A stretch of DNA of 64,000 bases. It comes from Cordylochernes scorpioides. Lineage: Eukaryota > Arthropoda > Arachnida > Pseudoscorpiones > Chernetidae. Shown in pieces: positions 20,290 through 30,371 of the stretch. The DNA lies in the NCBI GenBank assembly GCA_030710605.1, contig CP092868.1:29708011-29772010 (forward strand), in the 5' to 3' direction. A program made the translations under genes and the position numbers. The first letter of the stretch is position 1, and every line of letters starts with the position of its first letter. The notes under the pieces are model-generated. The model saw nothing but the letters and a program-made list of their open reading frames with translations. It searched no databases and was not told the origin of the DNA.

Positions 20290-20720
20290 TTCCTGCTTTC
20301 AGAGATGTTATCCAATCAAAAGGAAAAGCACCCATTTACGCTGTATGGATTTTTGGGAAGTTATGGTATATAATTTGACTGTTGTCCAGTTTGGGCTTTG
20401 GATAATTATGATTGCATGATCGGTTAGTAAAAAAGGGCCATATTATTCTTTAAGGCTGACTTGTGCTGTTTCACTACTTCCAATGGTTTTCCTGTTTCGC
20501 CTATGTATACTAATGGGCAGGAGCTATTTAAGCAAATTCTGTATACTAGATTATTTTTCTGTTTCAGGTTTGAAAATATATTTGTTGATGGAATAGTGAA
20601 TTGTGTTCATATTTATCTGCTTCTCTGGTAACGGGTTGAAATTCCATAGAATTTGAACATTTTTATGATTCTCCTTTATTTAAAGTCAAGGAAGAAGGCA
20701 GAAATTCTATAGTTGATATG
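20290..20720 (-). pseudogene. Penelope-like element, GIY-YIG endonuclease remnant
   Basis: The minus strand reads NNLVYRICLNSSCPLVYIG, ETGKPLEVVKQHKSALKNN and then NHAIIIIQSPNWT. This fits the GIY-YIG endonuclease end of Penelope-like retroelements (YxIxC..C...YIGET....R..EH). Stops and gaps flank it. It is the coding counterpart of the Penelope-like terminal motifs at 0.7 and 2.6 kb. Confidence 0.75.
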
Positions 20721-22044
20721 GAATTTTTTTCTCCAATGCAATAAGCTAAGATAAAAACGCAACGATGATTGGCTAATAAGCTAAACACTGATTAGATGAT
20801 TTAGGTCACACCATAAAAAATAACCAATATGTGTGTGTGAGCAAATAAACTGGACACCTCCCACTTTACATATATCTACATAAACCGCACCTAAAACATA
20901 TATTCATATTACAAAACCTATCTGCTGGTAAATTGCAAACATTTTATATGCAATTTTCACTATACACAACAACTAACACTTCATCTTAATTCAATAGAAT
21001 AAATAGAAAAATTGATATCTCGCCACAATATGTAAATATAAGGAAGTAAATAGCGCAGTTTAATAGAAGAAGGTTTCAACAGCCATGCAAGGATAGCGTG
21101 TATAGTCTCGCGTTTCTACTAGTTTTTCTTTATAGACTCGTAGCATTGTTTACTGTACTTGAAAACTTGTAATCTTGATTTTATAATGAAATAAACTAAC
21201 TTTGTTGTGGGGTATTGAAATATTTCGTATATTATTGTAGATGTGATAAAGATGATTAGCTATTAAAGGATTGAAGAGAAGAGAAATGGAAAATGGGATT
21301 AATTCTGATAACTATCATATGATAGAGAGAATTCGAAATATGTGAAGCACAATCTTGTAAGATGGATTTATCTTATATGGTTGCACCTTTGTATAAGTTG
21401 AAGATAATCATTGAGAACATGGATAATATGAAAATTATAGCTTGGCATACATTCCGTATTCAATCCTTAATATGAGTACATAAGGCAAATCCTTTTGTTG
21501 TTAATGTCATTTAGCATCAACATCATGTATTTAAAGGAAACCCACAGACAATTTTGTTCATATTTACAGAGGAATATTGATTTTAATATATTTACCCTCC
21601 AAAACTATTGAAAGTACGTCCTCACGCTTTCGGGCATATATTATATCCATTTTCCATTGATATAAGCACCATGTACACAAGGAATACCATGGGAAGTATG
21701 TTGATAGATTAAACCAGCGAATTCACTCATGTGCATGGTTAAAAATGACTCTCTTAGTAATTCTCAGGGTATTGTTAAAAAGGACTTTGAAATTGCATTC
21801 AATAGCATTCTTCTAGAGTCTAATGTTTTTATTTAACAGTTTTGATTAACTGAGAGAGAATATTGAAAGAATGTCAATTCGAGATACTGATAGACGATGA
21901 TAGATTGGGTTTGAGGGAAGATTCTCTATATCTGAATATGTATAGTATAGGAATGAAAGTTGAATATCTATTGGAATTGTGTAGTGATAGTATTGAATGC
22001 AATGAGATATATCTGTACTGACAGTATTCTTCCCGTGGTTACAG

Positions 22045-22496
22045 GACAAAGGGTCGCAAACAGGGCACTCACACCCCCAATGTGACACCACCACCCACAC
22101 CCCTCACCCCCGGCTCCCCATCCCCATACTTTAGCGCCATAGACACTAAGTTCTATGAGCCGGGGTTCCTCCACTGTAGGATATACATGCCAGAACCACT
22201 TTGGGGGGGTTCACTGGACAACACCCTAAACACTGACATGCGCCGCCCTACATTCTCTAGGCACACGTCTGAACACTTCTGGGTGGAGACAGCGGTCTGC
22301 TGGCCCATACTCAACAGAGATGTTGGGTTTGGGTCATCGGGCTCTGTCCCCTCCCTTCTGTAGGGCCCCACTCTCACAGCCATAGGTCCAACAGCACAAG
22401 ACAACATCCGCTCACATAACATGCGCGGGACTTCCATCCTATCCTTACAGCAACACGGATGTTGTCTTCTTGGAGCGCCGCTGTGGACCTTGGCAG
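22045..22496 (+). CDS. GC-rich exon E1, copy B
   Basis: 452 nt with the same boundaries, frame and TAG (22361-22363) as copies A and C. Relative to A there is one Val-to-Ile change before the TAG and several silent changes. The frame after the TAG remains open to CAG/GTAAGC. The 12-bp inverted repeat is intact. Confidence 0.55.
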
Positions 22497-22904
22497 GTAA
22501 GCTATCTCTTTTTTCTCTCTCTTTTACATATACTCTTAACTGTAGAAATAAAAGTTTGAAAGTCTATTAATATTCTAATAAGAAGAAAAAATTGCATATT
22601 CCAAATTCTGTTATTATTTTTTGCTATATATTTTTTATCTAGAGTAATATTAAAAATTATATATTTTAAAGCAGAATTTGGTTTAAGATATACTTATAAA
22701 ATATATAGAAAGATATTTTCATTGCTAATTCACTATTTTACTAAAGTTAGTACAAATTTTTAAAATAGGACTATGATATAAACTTTTCATAATGTAATTA
22801 TATTTTTATAAAATAAGTTAAATCTGTATTTATTAAATATATATATACTTAAGACTATAAATAAGTCCTAAGATATGTTTTAATACTTTTTTTGTAACGT
22901 GCAG

Positions 22905-22994
22905 TGGGGGCAGCGATCGAGCGTCGTTCTGGCAGCGACGACGCCTATGATCATCATATTGGCGCCCCAACGTGGGCGTCATTAACTACTTCCG
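22905..22994 (+). CDS. exon E2, copy B
   Basis: 90 nt from ACGTGCAG to CCG/GTAAGTA, phase 1 in and out, one codon longer than in A. It reads VGAAIERRSGSDDAYD, then HHIGAPTWASLTTS, with no stop. The three-base length change preserves the frame. Confidence 0.5.
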
Positions 22995-23482
22995 GTAAGT
23001 ATATTTAAATTAATCGAATAAAAATCTAGCTTCATGTGTCATAGAAATTGGTATGACTCGTTATGACCGCTGTTCCAGAATGATTATAAAAAAGACTTAA
23101 TTCATATATAAGTGGATATTCTCGGTTCATTAGGAATTTTATTGAATAACAACTTGTTTTTAAAAAAATTTTCATAAAATTAATACTTTTGTATTGATAT
23201 GAAAATAGTCTTAAAAACGTGGAAGGAAATTTTAACTAAATTCCTGAAATGAATAAATAAAAATGTGTTCTGCTTGACACTAAAAAAAAAAAAAAACTTG
23301 TTTTTAAATACTTTTCTGAATAGACCTTTTTAATACTTTCTTTTTCAAATCTTTGTAGAGTGCTCAGAGTTTTTTTTTTTTTTTTTGAATGGCATTCTAT
23401 AAATATTTTTTTTATTTAAATGATCTCTAATTATTTACTAATTATATATATTTAGAATGTTGAGATCAATTTTGTATTACAG

Positions 23483-23604
23483 GAGAGGAAGGGCCGTTTG
23501 GGGAGCGGCAGCATTTCTAATGGGGCCATTCTGTGAAACCAGACTGGCATCTTGTCAGCCATGGCTGGTGGAACAATGACCTCGACATTGAGGAATTTTC
23601 CTCG
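23483..23604 (+). pseudogene. exon module E3, copy B, donor lost
   Basis: The acceptor TATTACAG and the GEEGPFGERQHF opening with its stop are present. The donor expected at 23605 reads GGAAAGT where A and C have TGTAAGT. This module cannot splice forward normally and could only be terminal. Confidence 0.5.
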
Positions 23605-23927
23605 GAAAGTAACAAGTCAAGTTGACCACTTACACTCTATTTATCTAGGCATCAATAATGGCTATCAAAGAACTAATTATGTAAAATTATTGATGTACAA
23701 AATTGATAACATGTGAAAACATCAGAAGTGATATAAATATTTTCAGTTCATACATGAACAACTTTTAGTAATTTCTCTATTAAGTGTTATTGATATCTTT
23801 GCAATATGGTCAAATCCTTATAAATAACACTACAATATATAGATATCTCAATTAATAAATCAATATTATCATGAATATAAACACAAATTTTTAACTGATT
23901 GTTTTAACGATGTATTTTGCATTGCAG

Positions 23928-24073
23928 GAGAGATCTAGTCGTTTGGGGGAGCGACAGGTCCTCTGCTATCCAACTGGCAATAAAGCTTGGGGCGATTGGG
24001 CGAAGATTTGGGCAACTTCGTCTGCAACATCTGTTGGGACTACAGCATCTAACATTGGAGCTTCTTTCAATCT
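23928..24073 (+). CDS. exon module E4, copy B (frame-shifted)
   Basis: 146 nt with good sites (CATTGCAG, TCT/GTAAGTA). The phase-1 frame hits TAG after GEI. Another frame reads ERSSRLGERQVLCYPTGNKA, then WGDWAKIWATSSATSVG and on to GASFNL, matching copy C after the G-run. The five-G run is one base longer than in the open copy. Confidence 0.4.
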
Positions 24074-24339
24074 GTAAGTACAGTTGTATTTTTCAATTAA
24101 ACTTAGTTTAACATCATATCCCTTTCTAAAATTAGGAAATTTTTGGAAATGTCTCCTTGTTTATCATCTCTAATTTTCCTAAATTTCAATTTTCTTAATA
24201 GATGCTTTCAATCATATTCATATTGCACACAGAATATATTCTCTTAAATAACATTATCAATATGACATTTTCTGATTAATCTCTTTGAATTTTTTATCAT
24301 TAATATTCTAAGTATGTTAAGAATAATTTTATATTGCAG

Positions 24340-24484
24340 GAGGGGATGTGCCGTTTGGGCAGCAGCGAGTCCTCTCTACATTTCTAAGGGCGCCACAATG
24401 TGAAACTGGACAGGCAAATATCCAGACATCTTTGTCAGCCATGTCTGGTGGAACTATGGCGCCGACATTGAGGAATTTTCCTCC
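24340..24484 (+). CDS. exon module E5, copy B
   Basis: 145 nt from ATATTGCAG to TCC/GTAAGTA. The phase-1 frame is open throughout: GGDVPFGQQRVLSTFLRAPQ and on to TLRNFPP. The following intron resembles the E3 intron of the same family (AAGCCAAGTTGA) rather than the E5 introns of A and C, suggesting exchange between modules. Confidence 0.5.
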
Positions 24485-24790
24485 GTAAGTAAAAAGCCAA
24501 GTTGATTAATAACTCCCATTTTTATCTTCCTGACAACTATTTCAACTAATGTCATATACCAAATATCTCACTATAAAAAAATTTTGCTGAGCAAAATTTA
24601 TAACTTGCGAAAACAAATATTCATTTAAATATTCATTTTACTTATTGTATAATTTATAAAAGTTTTATAAAGTGTTTAATTAAAAATATTATAACATTTT
24701 TTTTTTAATTGGCAATCACTGTTTTAGAGTTTAGTCATTTTTGAAAGCCTTTTCAATTGTTGTTTTCGCACAAATATGCAAAATTAGAAT

Positions 24791-25135
24791 ATGGAAATAA
24801 TTATTCAAACATTAAATGATAAGTTGGATGAAATTTATAACTATTTTGACAAAAAAGTTCAACAAAATCAAAAAAATCTAACTAAAAATGATATTACATT
24901 TTTGTCAACTATGGTTAGGCAAACCAAGGATGGTATTTCAACTTTAAAAGAAATAAATAACCAAGATATATTGGAACTAATGAAAACAACAATTACAGAT
25001 GTTATGGACCAAAAACTGAAAGGGATCCAAGATGAATTAGTTAAAACAACTCCAACATATGCTCAAGTAGCTCGTACAGAAACATCACAAGATTACATTA
25101 AAAAAAACAAAATTTACATAAGGAGTTCACAATAA
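24791..25135 (+). CDS. LINE ORF1, N-terminal part
   Basis: 114 codons beginning MEIIIQTLNDKLDEIYNYF, rich in Lys, Gln and Glu and probably coiled coil, ending with YAQVARTETS and then TAA. Such a coiled-coil N-terminus with a YAxVA-like end precedes the gag-like domain in many LINE ORF1 proteins. The stop overlaps the next ATG in TAATG. Confidence 0.6.
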   Translation: MEIIIQTLNDKLDEIYNYFDKKVQQNQKNLTKNDITFLSTMVRQTKDGISTLKEINNQDILELMKTTITDVMDQKLKGIQDELVKTTPTYAQVARTETSQDYIKKNKIYIRSSQ

Positions 25136-25878
25136 TGGCAACACCTATAAATGTGGAAGATAATACAAAAATGTATCAAACTATATCAAGCAAAGTTAAA
25201 AAGCTTAGGGACGAAGGAAAAAAAATAAAGATTAACAAAATTATAAATGCTAGGAAATCTGTAATAATAAAGACCCCTACAGAATCAGACATGGAATCTC
25301 TAAATGGTGAGTTAGGCAGGGCAGAGGAGCTCGCAAATATCAGCAAAATTTTTATCCCCAAACCAAGAGATCCTACAGTAGTAGTCAAAAATGTTAATAA
25401 ACTTACAGAAACCGCTAATTTTACTAAAACAATCTGCAGTATGAACCCTGAATTGAACGAAATGGAAAATGATATCCATGTTCTGTTTAGCATGAAATCG
25501 AACACGCCCCACCACAACATAGTTCTTAGGGTTTCTCCAAAGGTTTACCAGATCCTTAAAAATATGAATAATAAATTATATACTGACTTTGAACGCTGTT
25601 TTGTGGAAGATAAGATTCTGGTAAAACAATGTCAGAAATGCCTTCAATTTAATCCCAACCATAAATTGGCCGATTGTACTAACGTCGAGATATGCAAATT
25701 ATGCGGCGCGCAAGGAATTCATGATTGTTCAAAAATTTGCAATTGTTATAACTGTCTAAAACATCCTAAATTTAGAAACTCGCCGAATCATAGAGCTAAT
25801 TCCTCGGACTGTCCTCTATACAAAATACAGATAGACAGAATTATCCAACGAACGAGATATCATCCAACCGACAATTAG
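25135..25878 (+). CDS. LINE ORF1, gag-like zinc-knuckle protein
   Basis: 247 codons. The C-terminal third has cysteine-rich knuckles: CQKCLQFNPNHKLADC, then CKLCGAQGIHDC and CNCYNCLKHPKF...H...C. This is the triple CCHC pattern of Jockey/I/R1-type ORF1, an RNA-binding nucleoprotein. It starts at the ATG overlapping the upstream TAA. It may be a separate cistron or the remainder of a frameshifted single ORF1. Confidence 0.75.
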   Translation: MATPINVEDNTKMYQTISSKVKKLRDEGKKIKINKIINARKSVIIKTPTESDMESLNGELGRAEELANISKIFIPKPRDPTVVVKNVNKLTETANFTKTICSMNPELNEMENDIHVLFSMKSNTPHHNIVLRVSPKVYQILKNMNNKLYTDFERCFVEDKILVKQCQKCLQFNPNHKLADCTNVEICKLCGAQGIHDCSKICNCYNCLKHPKFRNSPNHRANSSDCPLYKIQIDRIIQRTRYHPTDN

Positions 25879-25922
25879 GCAAATTTCGCAGCTAAGATTT
25901 TTGTTTATTTAGTTTGAATATC

Positions 25923-26886
25923 ATGCAGGGAAAAGGAATTAAATGTTTACAACAAAATGTAAGAAAAAGTATCTTGGCACTGAATGAGCTTCAAGCTTCT
26001 ATAAAAGACAAACCCACCAGATATCATCCTAATACAGGAACCTTATCTGATTGATAGAGATGTAATTTTCGATTTGGAATCTCAAATAGTGCATTCAACG
26101 ACATATGAACAAATTTACACTGCAACGATCTTTATGAATAAGAGTTTAAAATTTAATAAAATCAATAAATTCACAAACTCCTTTTGTACAACCACTTCTT
26201 TAAATTCAGCAAAATCAAATACTATTATCGCAAACTTTTATATACATCCACATAGATTTAATGACACTCATCGAAAATTTATCCAAGAGCTTCTGGAGAC
26301 CTACAATCAACAACCTATTATACTATGTGGTGACTTTAATTCTAGACACCCAGTCTGGTTTGATCCGACAACAAACTCCAATGGTTTCAAATTCCACTCC
26401 ATCATAGATGAACATAACCTATTTATTCATAATCTTAAGATACCCACCTGCCGAAATTCTAGCTTTATAGATCTTACGATTTCAAACAAAAAATTAATAA
26501 GTTTGGTACAAAACTGGAAGACGACTATATTGACGCACATTTCAGATCACGTAGCAATAACCTTTGACATTTATCACAATTTTAACAGGCAAAGGACAGT
26601 TCAAAACTCAACATGGAAATTTATAGAAAAAGATGCTGATTGGAAAACATTTACCGAAAAAATAGCAATACAAGACGTAGATAATATTATCACCATGATA
26701 AACCACGCGTCAAACATCAAAGATATTGACAACATTGTAAAGACTCTCACACAAATAATTAAAGAGGCAGCTTATCTGTCACTAAATGTCAAGACAAGAA
26801 GCGGAAATCATAAAACAAATACATACTGGTGGGATGGGAAGCTGGAGAAAATGAAAAACGATTTCCACTATATTAGAAATTTGTAA
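25923..26886 (+). pseudogene. LINE ORF2, endonuclease domain
   Basis: Starting near the ATG at 25923 (IKCLQQNVRKSILALNELQ), a frameshift near 26015 precedes ILIQEPYLIDRD. Then come PIILCGDFNSRHPVWFDP and ISDHVAITFDI. These are the N, E, GDFNxxH and SDH motifs of the exonuclease-endonuclease-phosphatase fold, which nicks target DNA. An in-frame TAA at 26884 ends this part. Confidence 0.8.
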
Positions 26887-28116
26887 TACCGACATGGAAA
26901 GGTCCTTGAAAAGACCTATAAATCAATGAGAAATAAATATTTAAATAAAAGTAAAAAGGCAAAAAAAGCGAGTTGGAGAATTTTTATAGAAGAAAGTCAT
27001 TCAAATAACTCATTTGGTAATGCTTACAGGATATTCAAGTCATTGAGATCGAAAAATAGAAATTTAGGATTACCACTAATAGATAATTTACCAGATCATT
27101 TAAAGACCGACAAAATAAAAGGTTTAATGAACGATCTATTTCAGGATGATAATGGAGGTTTGGATAAAGATGATCATATTTTGATTAGAAATTATACGCC
27201 TAAATATAAAAATAAAAGTAGTGTTTATATCGAATCTAAGGAAATAGAGGAAACAATTTTAAAAACAAATATTTAAAAAGCACCGGGCCCTGATTACATT
27301 AGTAACAATATGATTAGACAGGCTAAAATAAAAATAATCCCAATTCTGCATAAATTATTCAATAAATGTATAGAAATGGGATATTATCCGGATGAATGGA
27401 AAAAATCATTCTTCAAAATAATTCCAAAACCAGGCAAAACGAATTATGAAATAAATAAAAGTTATAGACCTATATCATTGACATCTAATCTATCTAAAAC
27501 ATTTGAGAATATAATAAAAAATAAATTAAGTAACTATTATTTAGAGAATAATTTAATGAGCTCAAGGCAGCATGGTTTTATGAAATCTAGATCAACAATT
27601 ACTGGAATGGATAAAATTATAGAAACTATATTGAAACATAAACAAAAAGAATTGACTTCCTTGATAGCTATAGATATTGCGGGTGCATTCGACAATGCAT
27701 GGTGGCCTGCTATTATAAAAAGAATGGATAATGATGATGTTCCTTCAGATTTAATACGGATCATAAAATCTTATTTGAATAATGAAAGGGAGGTGAAATT
27801 TACATACGAATCAGAAACTTTTTATAAGAAACTAACTAAAGGATGTCCACAGGGTGGACCTTTATCTCCACTTCTATGGAATATTTTGCTAAATGATTTG
27901 TTGATAAATTTTGATTCAATGAATGCAGATATTATATGTTATGCAGACGACGTTACAATAATTTGCTGGAATAAGACTATTGAAGGACTAAAAACCGCAA
28001 GTGAATACACCTTAAATTATGTGATCCAATGGTGTAATAGAAATAAATTAACGATCAGTACAGAGAAGACTAATATGCTATACCTACATAACAGACAAAA
28101 AATCCTATTAAGGTAA
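26887..28116 (+). pseudogene. LINE ORF2, reverse transcriptase domain
   Basis: The frame continues from the endonuclease part past the TAA at 26884 and is broken again by TAA at 27274-27276, in the middle of NI-stop-KAPGPDYI. RT motifs follow: KSYRPISLTSNLSKTFE, then IAIDIAGAFDNAWW, GCPQGGPLSPLLWN and CYADDVTIIC. YADD is the catalytic site. A frameshift near 28105 separates it from the C-terminal part. Confidence 0.85.
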
Positions 28117-28129
28117 TAACAATATAATA

Positions 28130-28972
28130 ATGCCGGTCAAGCAAGTAAAAATTCTGGGAATGAAATTTTCTAATCACAAATGGAAAAACAAAGTTAACTT
28201 TACACCGCATGTTAATGATATTCTGTGTAAGGCAGGACGTATGAAAAATTTATTATGTTCACTAAGTGGCAATATGTGGGGTTTAGACACTGAAAAGAGG
28301 TTAACTTTATTCAAAACAATCATTAGGCCTGTACTTACATACGGTTCTGAAATTTGGTTCAAATATTTAAACAATCGTTGTAAACAAAAACTGAACTCCA
28401 TGCAGTACCAGATCATTTTATGGGCAGTTAGAGCATACAAAACCACTTCATCAAACTGTGTGCATAGTTTGGCAAATTTTCCACTCCTAACAGACTATAT
28501 AGAATCCAGAATAATCAAATTTGATCTAGCTCAACTGTCCATTGAAGATCTAATTACTTACGAACCCCATGCTCCAAGTATAGTCAAATCATTCTTACAC
28601 GCAAAAATGAATGAAATTTTTGAGAACACTAATGAAATTTTCAGAAGCTTTTTCGTATTAGGAATTCCAAGATTTTTCCGTCCAAATTTTTATAATATCC
28701 AATTCATTACAGATCATGGCAATTTTGGGAAATTTTTGGCAACTATCGGCGCCGTGAAGGAACCAGGATGCTTCTGCGGAGGTGAAATTCAAGACGCGAG
28801 ACATCTACTTCTGGAGTGCCCAATTTTCCGGGATTTTAGGGAAAATAGATTTGGTCGTATTGGACAGCTTGATGAATTTGTAGACAAAAAAGAAAAGTAT
28901 AAAAATTTTGATCAATTTTGTAAATACATATACAACTTTCTCTTGAATTGGAAAAAAGAGAAGGAATCTTAG
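28130..28972 (+). pseudogene. LINE ORF2, C-terminal region with zinc knuckle
   Basis: About 280 codons following the RT. It includes VKILGMKFSNHKW, TLFKTIIRPVLTYGSEIWF and the knuckle CFCGGEIQDARHLLLEC. This is the usual thumb/linker and C-terminal knuckle of Jockey/R1-superfamily ORF2. It is out of frame with the upstream RT. Confidence 0.8.
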
Positions 28973-29119
28973 AAAAAAAAAAGAACTGCGATGCTTGCTC
29001 TGTGTGTTTTGCTTTGTTGTTTGTTTTTCTCTTTGGACAATTTTCTTTAGTTAATTTATGTAAAATAATGAATTGAACAGGATTGTATATAGCCGAATTG
29101 CTGTAATGCAGTGAAATGT

Positions 29120-29190
29120 ATTGACGCAAATATCCCTGAGTTTGGGATATCGCGTTTCATGATGTTAATAAAGTTAATAATAATAATATC
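29120..29190 (+). repeat. LINE 3' terminal hairpin and tail
   Basis: CGCAAATATCCC...GGGATATCGCG forms a 7-bp stem with a 7-nt loop (ATATCCC/GGGATAT). It is followed by ATGTTAATAAAGTTAATAATAAT. The motif recurs at about 1971-1995 and, in complement, at about 38718-38755, so it is a conserved 3' recognition structure of this family. Confidence 0.7.
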
Positions 29191-29425
29191 AGATTATATT
29201 TTCTGTTTATTAAGAACTTTAATGAATGTATTTCTGTTTTCTATAGAATTTTTGATAAATTGTTTAATAAATGTTACATATTTCGGTATTTTCTTATGTT
29301 CAGTAATCTTAATTACTATTACAATTTTATATGGATATTTTCAAGTAATGACTGCTAATTTTAGTCATTATAAATTCTCGAATAAAGCGTATAAAGAAGG
29401 TTTAGATATATTTTTGTGATGGCAG

Positions 29426-29554
29426 GAGAGGTAGAGTCGTTTGGGGGAGCGATGATACCTCTATCAATCTACTGGGGCCTCAACGTGGGGCTTGACGGGT
29501 GAAAATTTGGACATTAATCTGCAATGTCTTGAGGAATTGCGGCATTTTTTTTAT
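29426..29554 (+). pseudogene. exon module E6, copy B
   Basis: 129 nt from GATGGCAG to TAT/GTAAGTA. It opens GEVESFGGAMIPLSIYW and then stops (TGA). After a one-base shift the later part reads YLYQSTGASTWGLTGENLD, aligning with the PTG...W modules, but this frame has its own TGA just upstream. Splice sites remain good. Confidence 0.4.
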
Positions 29555-29781
29555 GTAAGTACATCTCAATTGATATCGATCCTCTGTTTATTTTACATTG
29601 TAATATGTAGGTTTACCTCAAATATTTATAATCTTTGGAAAATAATTCTGTGATAGAATGATAAATTTACAAAAAAAAAGCAATATTTTATATGTTTGCT
29701 AGACTACTAGATAAGAAAATATTATTAATGCACTTGTTTACTTCATAGTGAATTAATTATGAATAAAGCTTCATGTGTCTT

Positions 29782-29905
29782 TGTGCTGAGAACATGTAAG
29801 AAAACATGTACCTATGTTTTCCCACGTGACGCAGCGGAGCGTGACCTTGGCTGCACGGGTGAGTCAGTTGTTGTTTTGCTCTCTGTATAGATGGACATTA
29901 AAACA
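29782..29905 (+). repeat. Gypsy 5' LTR
   Basis: This 124-bp LTR starts TGTGCTGAGAACATG and ends ATTAAAACA. It differs from the 3' LTR at two positions, so insertion is recent compared with other elements here. The 5-bp target duplication GTCTT is at 29777-29781. The putative primer-binding site TGGTGGCAGCGATAACTGG starts at 29906, immediately after the LTR. Confidence 0.9.
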
Positions 29906-29987
29906 TGGTGGCAGCGATAACTGGATAAAATACGAACCCGTATATCGCAAAATATCGATTTTTGCGTACCTTGGAAGATAATTCAAC

Positions 29988-30371
29988 ATGGCTCAGATTC
30001 AACCTCCAGAAACTTTCGACTTCTCGACTCCCAACGAATGGCCCAAATGGAGGAAGAGATTCGAACGATACCTCGTGGTCAGTGGAATGAAGAAGAAAGA
30101 GGAGGCGGACAAGATCGATTTGTTCATGTACTTGATGGGCGACCGCGCGGATGATATATTCAGGACCTTCAAGTTCGATAAGGAGGAAGAGGCAACGAAA
30201 ATTGATTCAAGGCGTTCGACAGCCACTTCTGTGTCAGGAAGAATATTATCTACGAACGTGCGAAATTTAATTCAAGAATCCAAGAGGATCGGGAGCCAGT
30301 GGACGAATTCATCACTTCATTGTACAAATTGGCTGATAGTTGCGAATTTGAGGGTCTTCATGATCAGTTGA
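29988..30371 (+). pseudogene. Gypsy gag, N-terminal part (frameshifted)
   Basis: Begins MAQIQPPETFDFSTPNEWPK and continues through a retrotransposon gag region with WRKRFERYL. Near 30205-30215 the frame slips by one. The rest of gag continues in the frame of the long downstream ORF, so no intact gag can be made without frameshifting. Confidence 0.8.

Larger units (their letters stand above)
17552..22044 (+). other. intron 1 of copy B
   Basis: Predicted from the donor at 17552 to TTACAG at 22044. It holds a long fold-back element, a 112-bp tandem repeat, a CA microsatellite (about 19854-19870) and a Penelope-like fragment. No coding exon was recognised. Confidence 0.5.
24700..29190 (+). mobile_element. 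non-LTR retrotransposon (Jockey/R1-like), nearly full length
   Basis: Order: 5' leader, ORF1 in two parts, apurinic-type endonuclease, reverse transcriptase, C-terminal zinc knuckle, 3' hairpin and TAA-type tail. ORF2 carries two in-frame stops and at least two frameshifts, so it is dead. It splits the E5-E6 intron of copy B. Truncated relatives lie at 1690-2015 and about 38700-39065. No RNase H domain was recognised. The exact clade cannot be set by eye. Confidence 0.85.
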
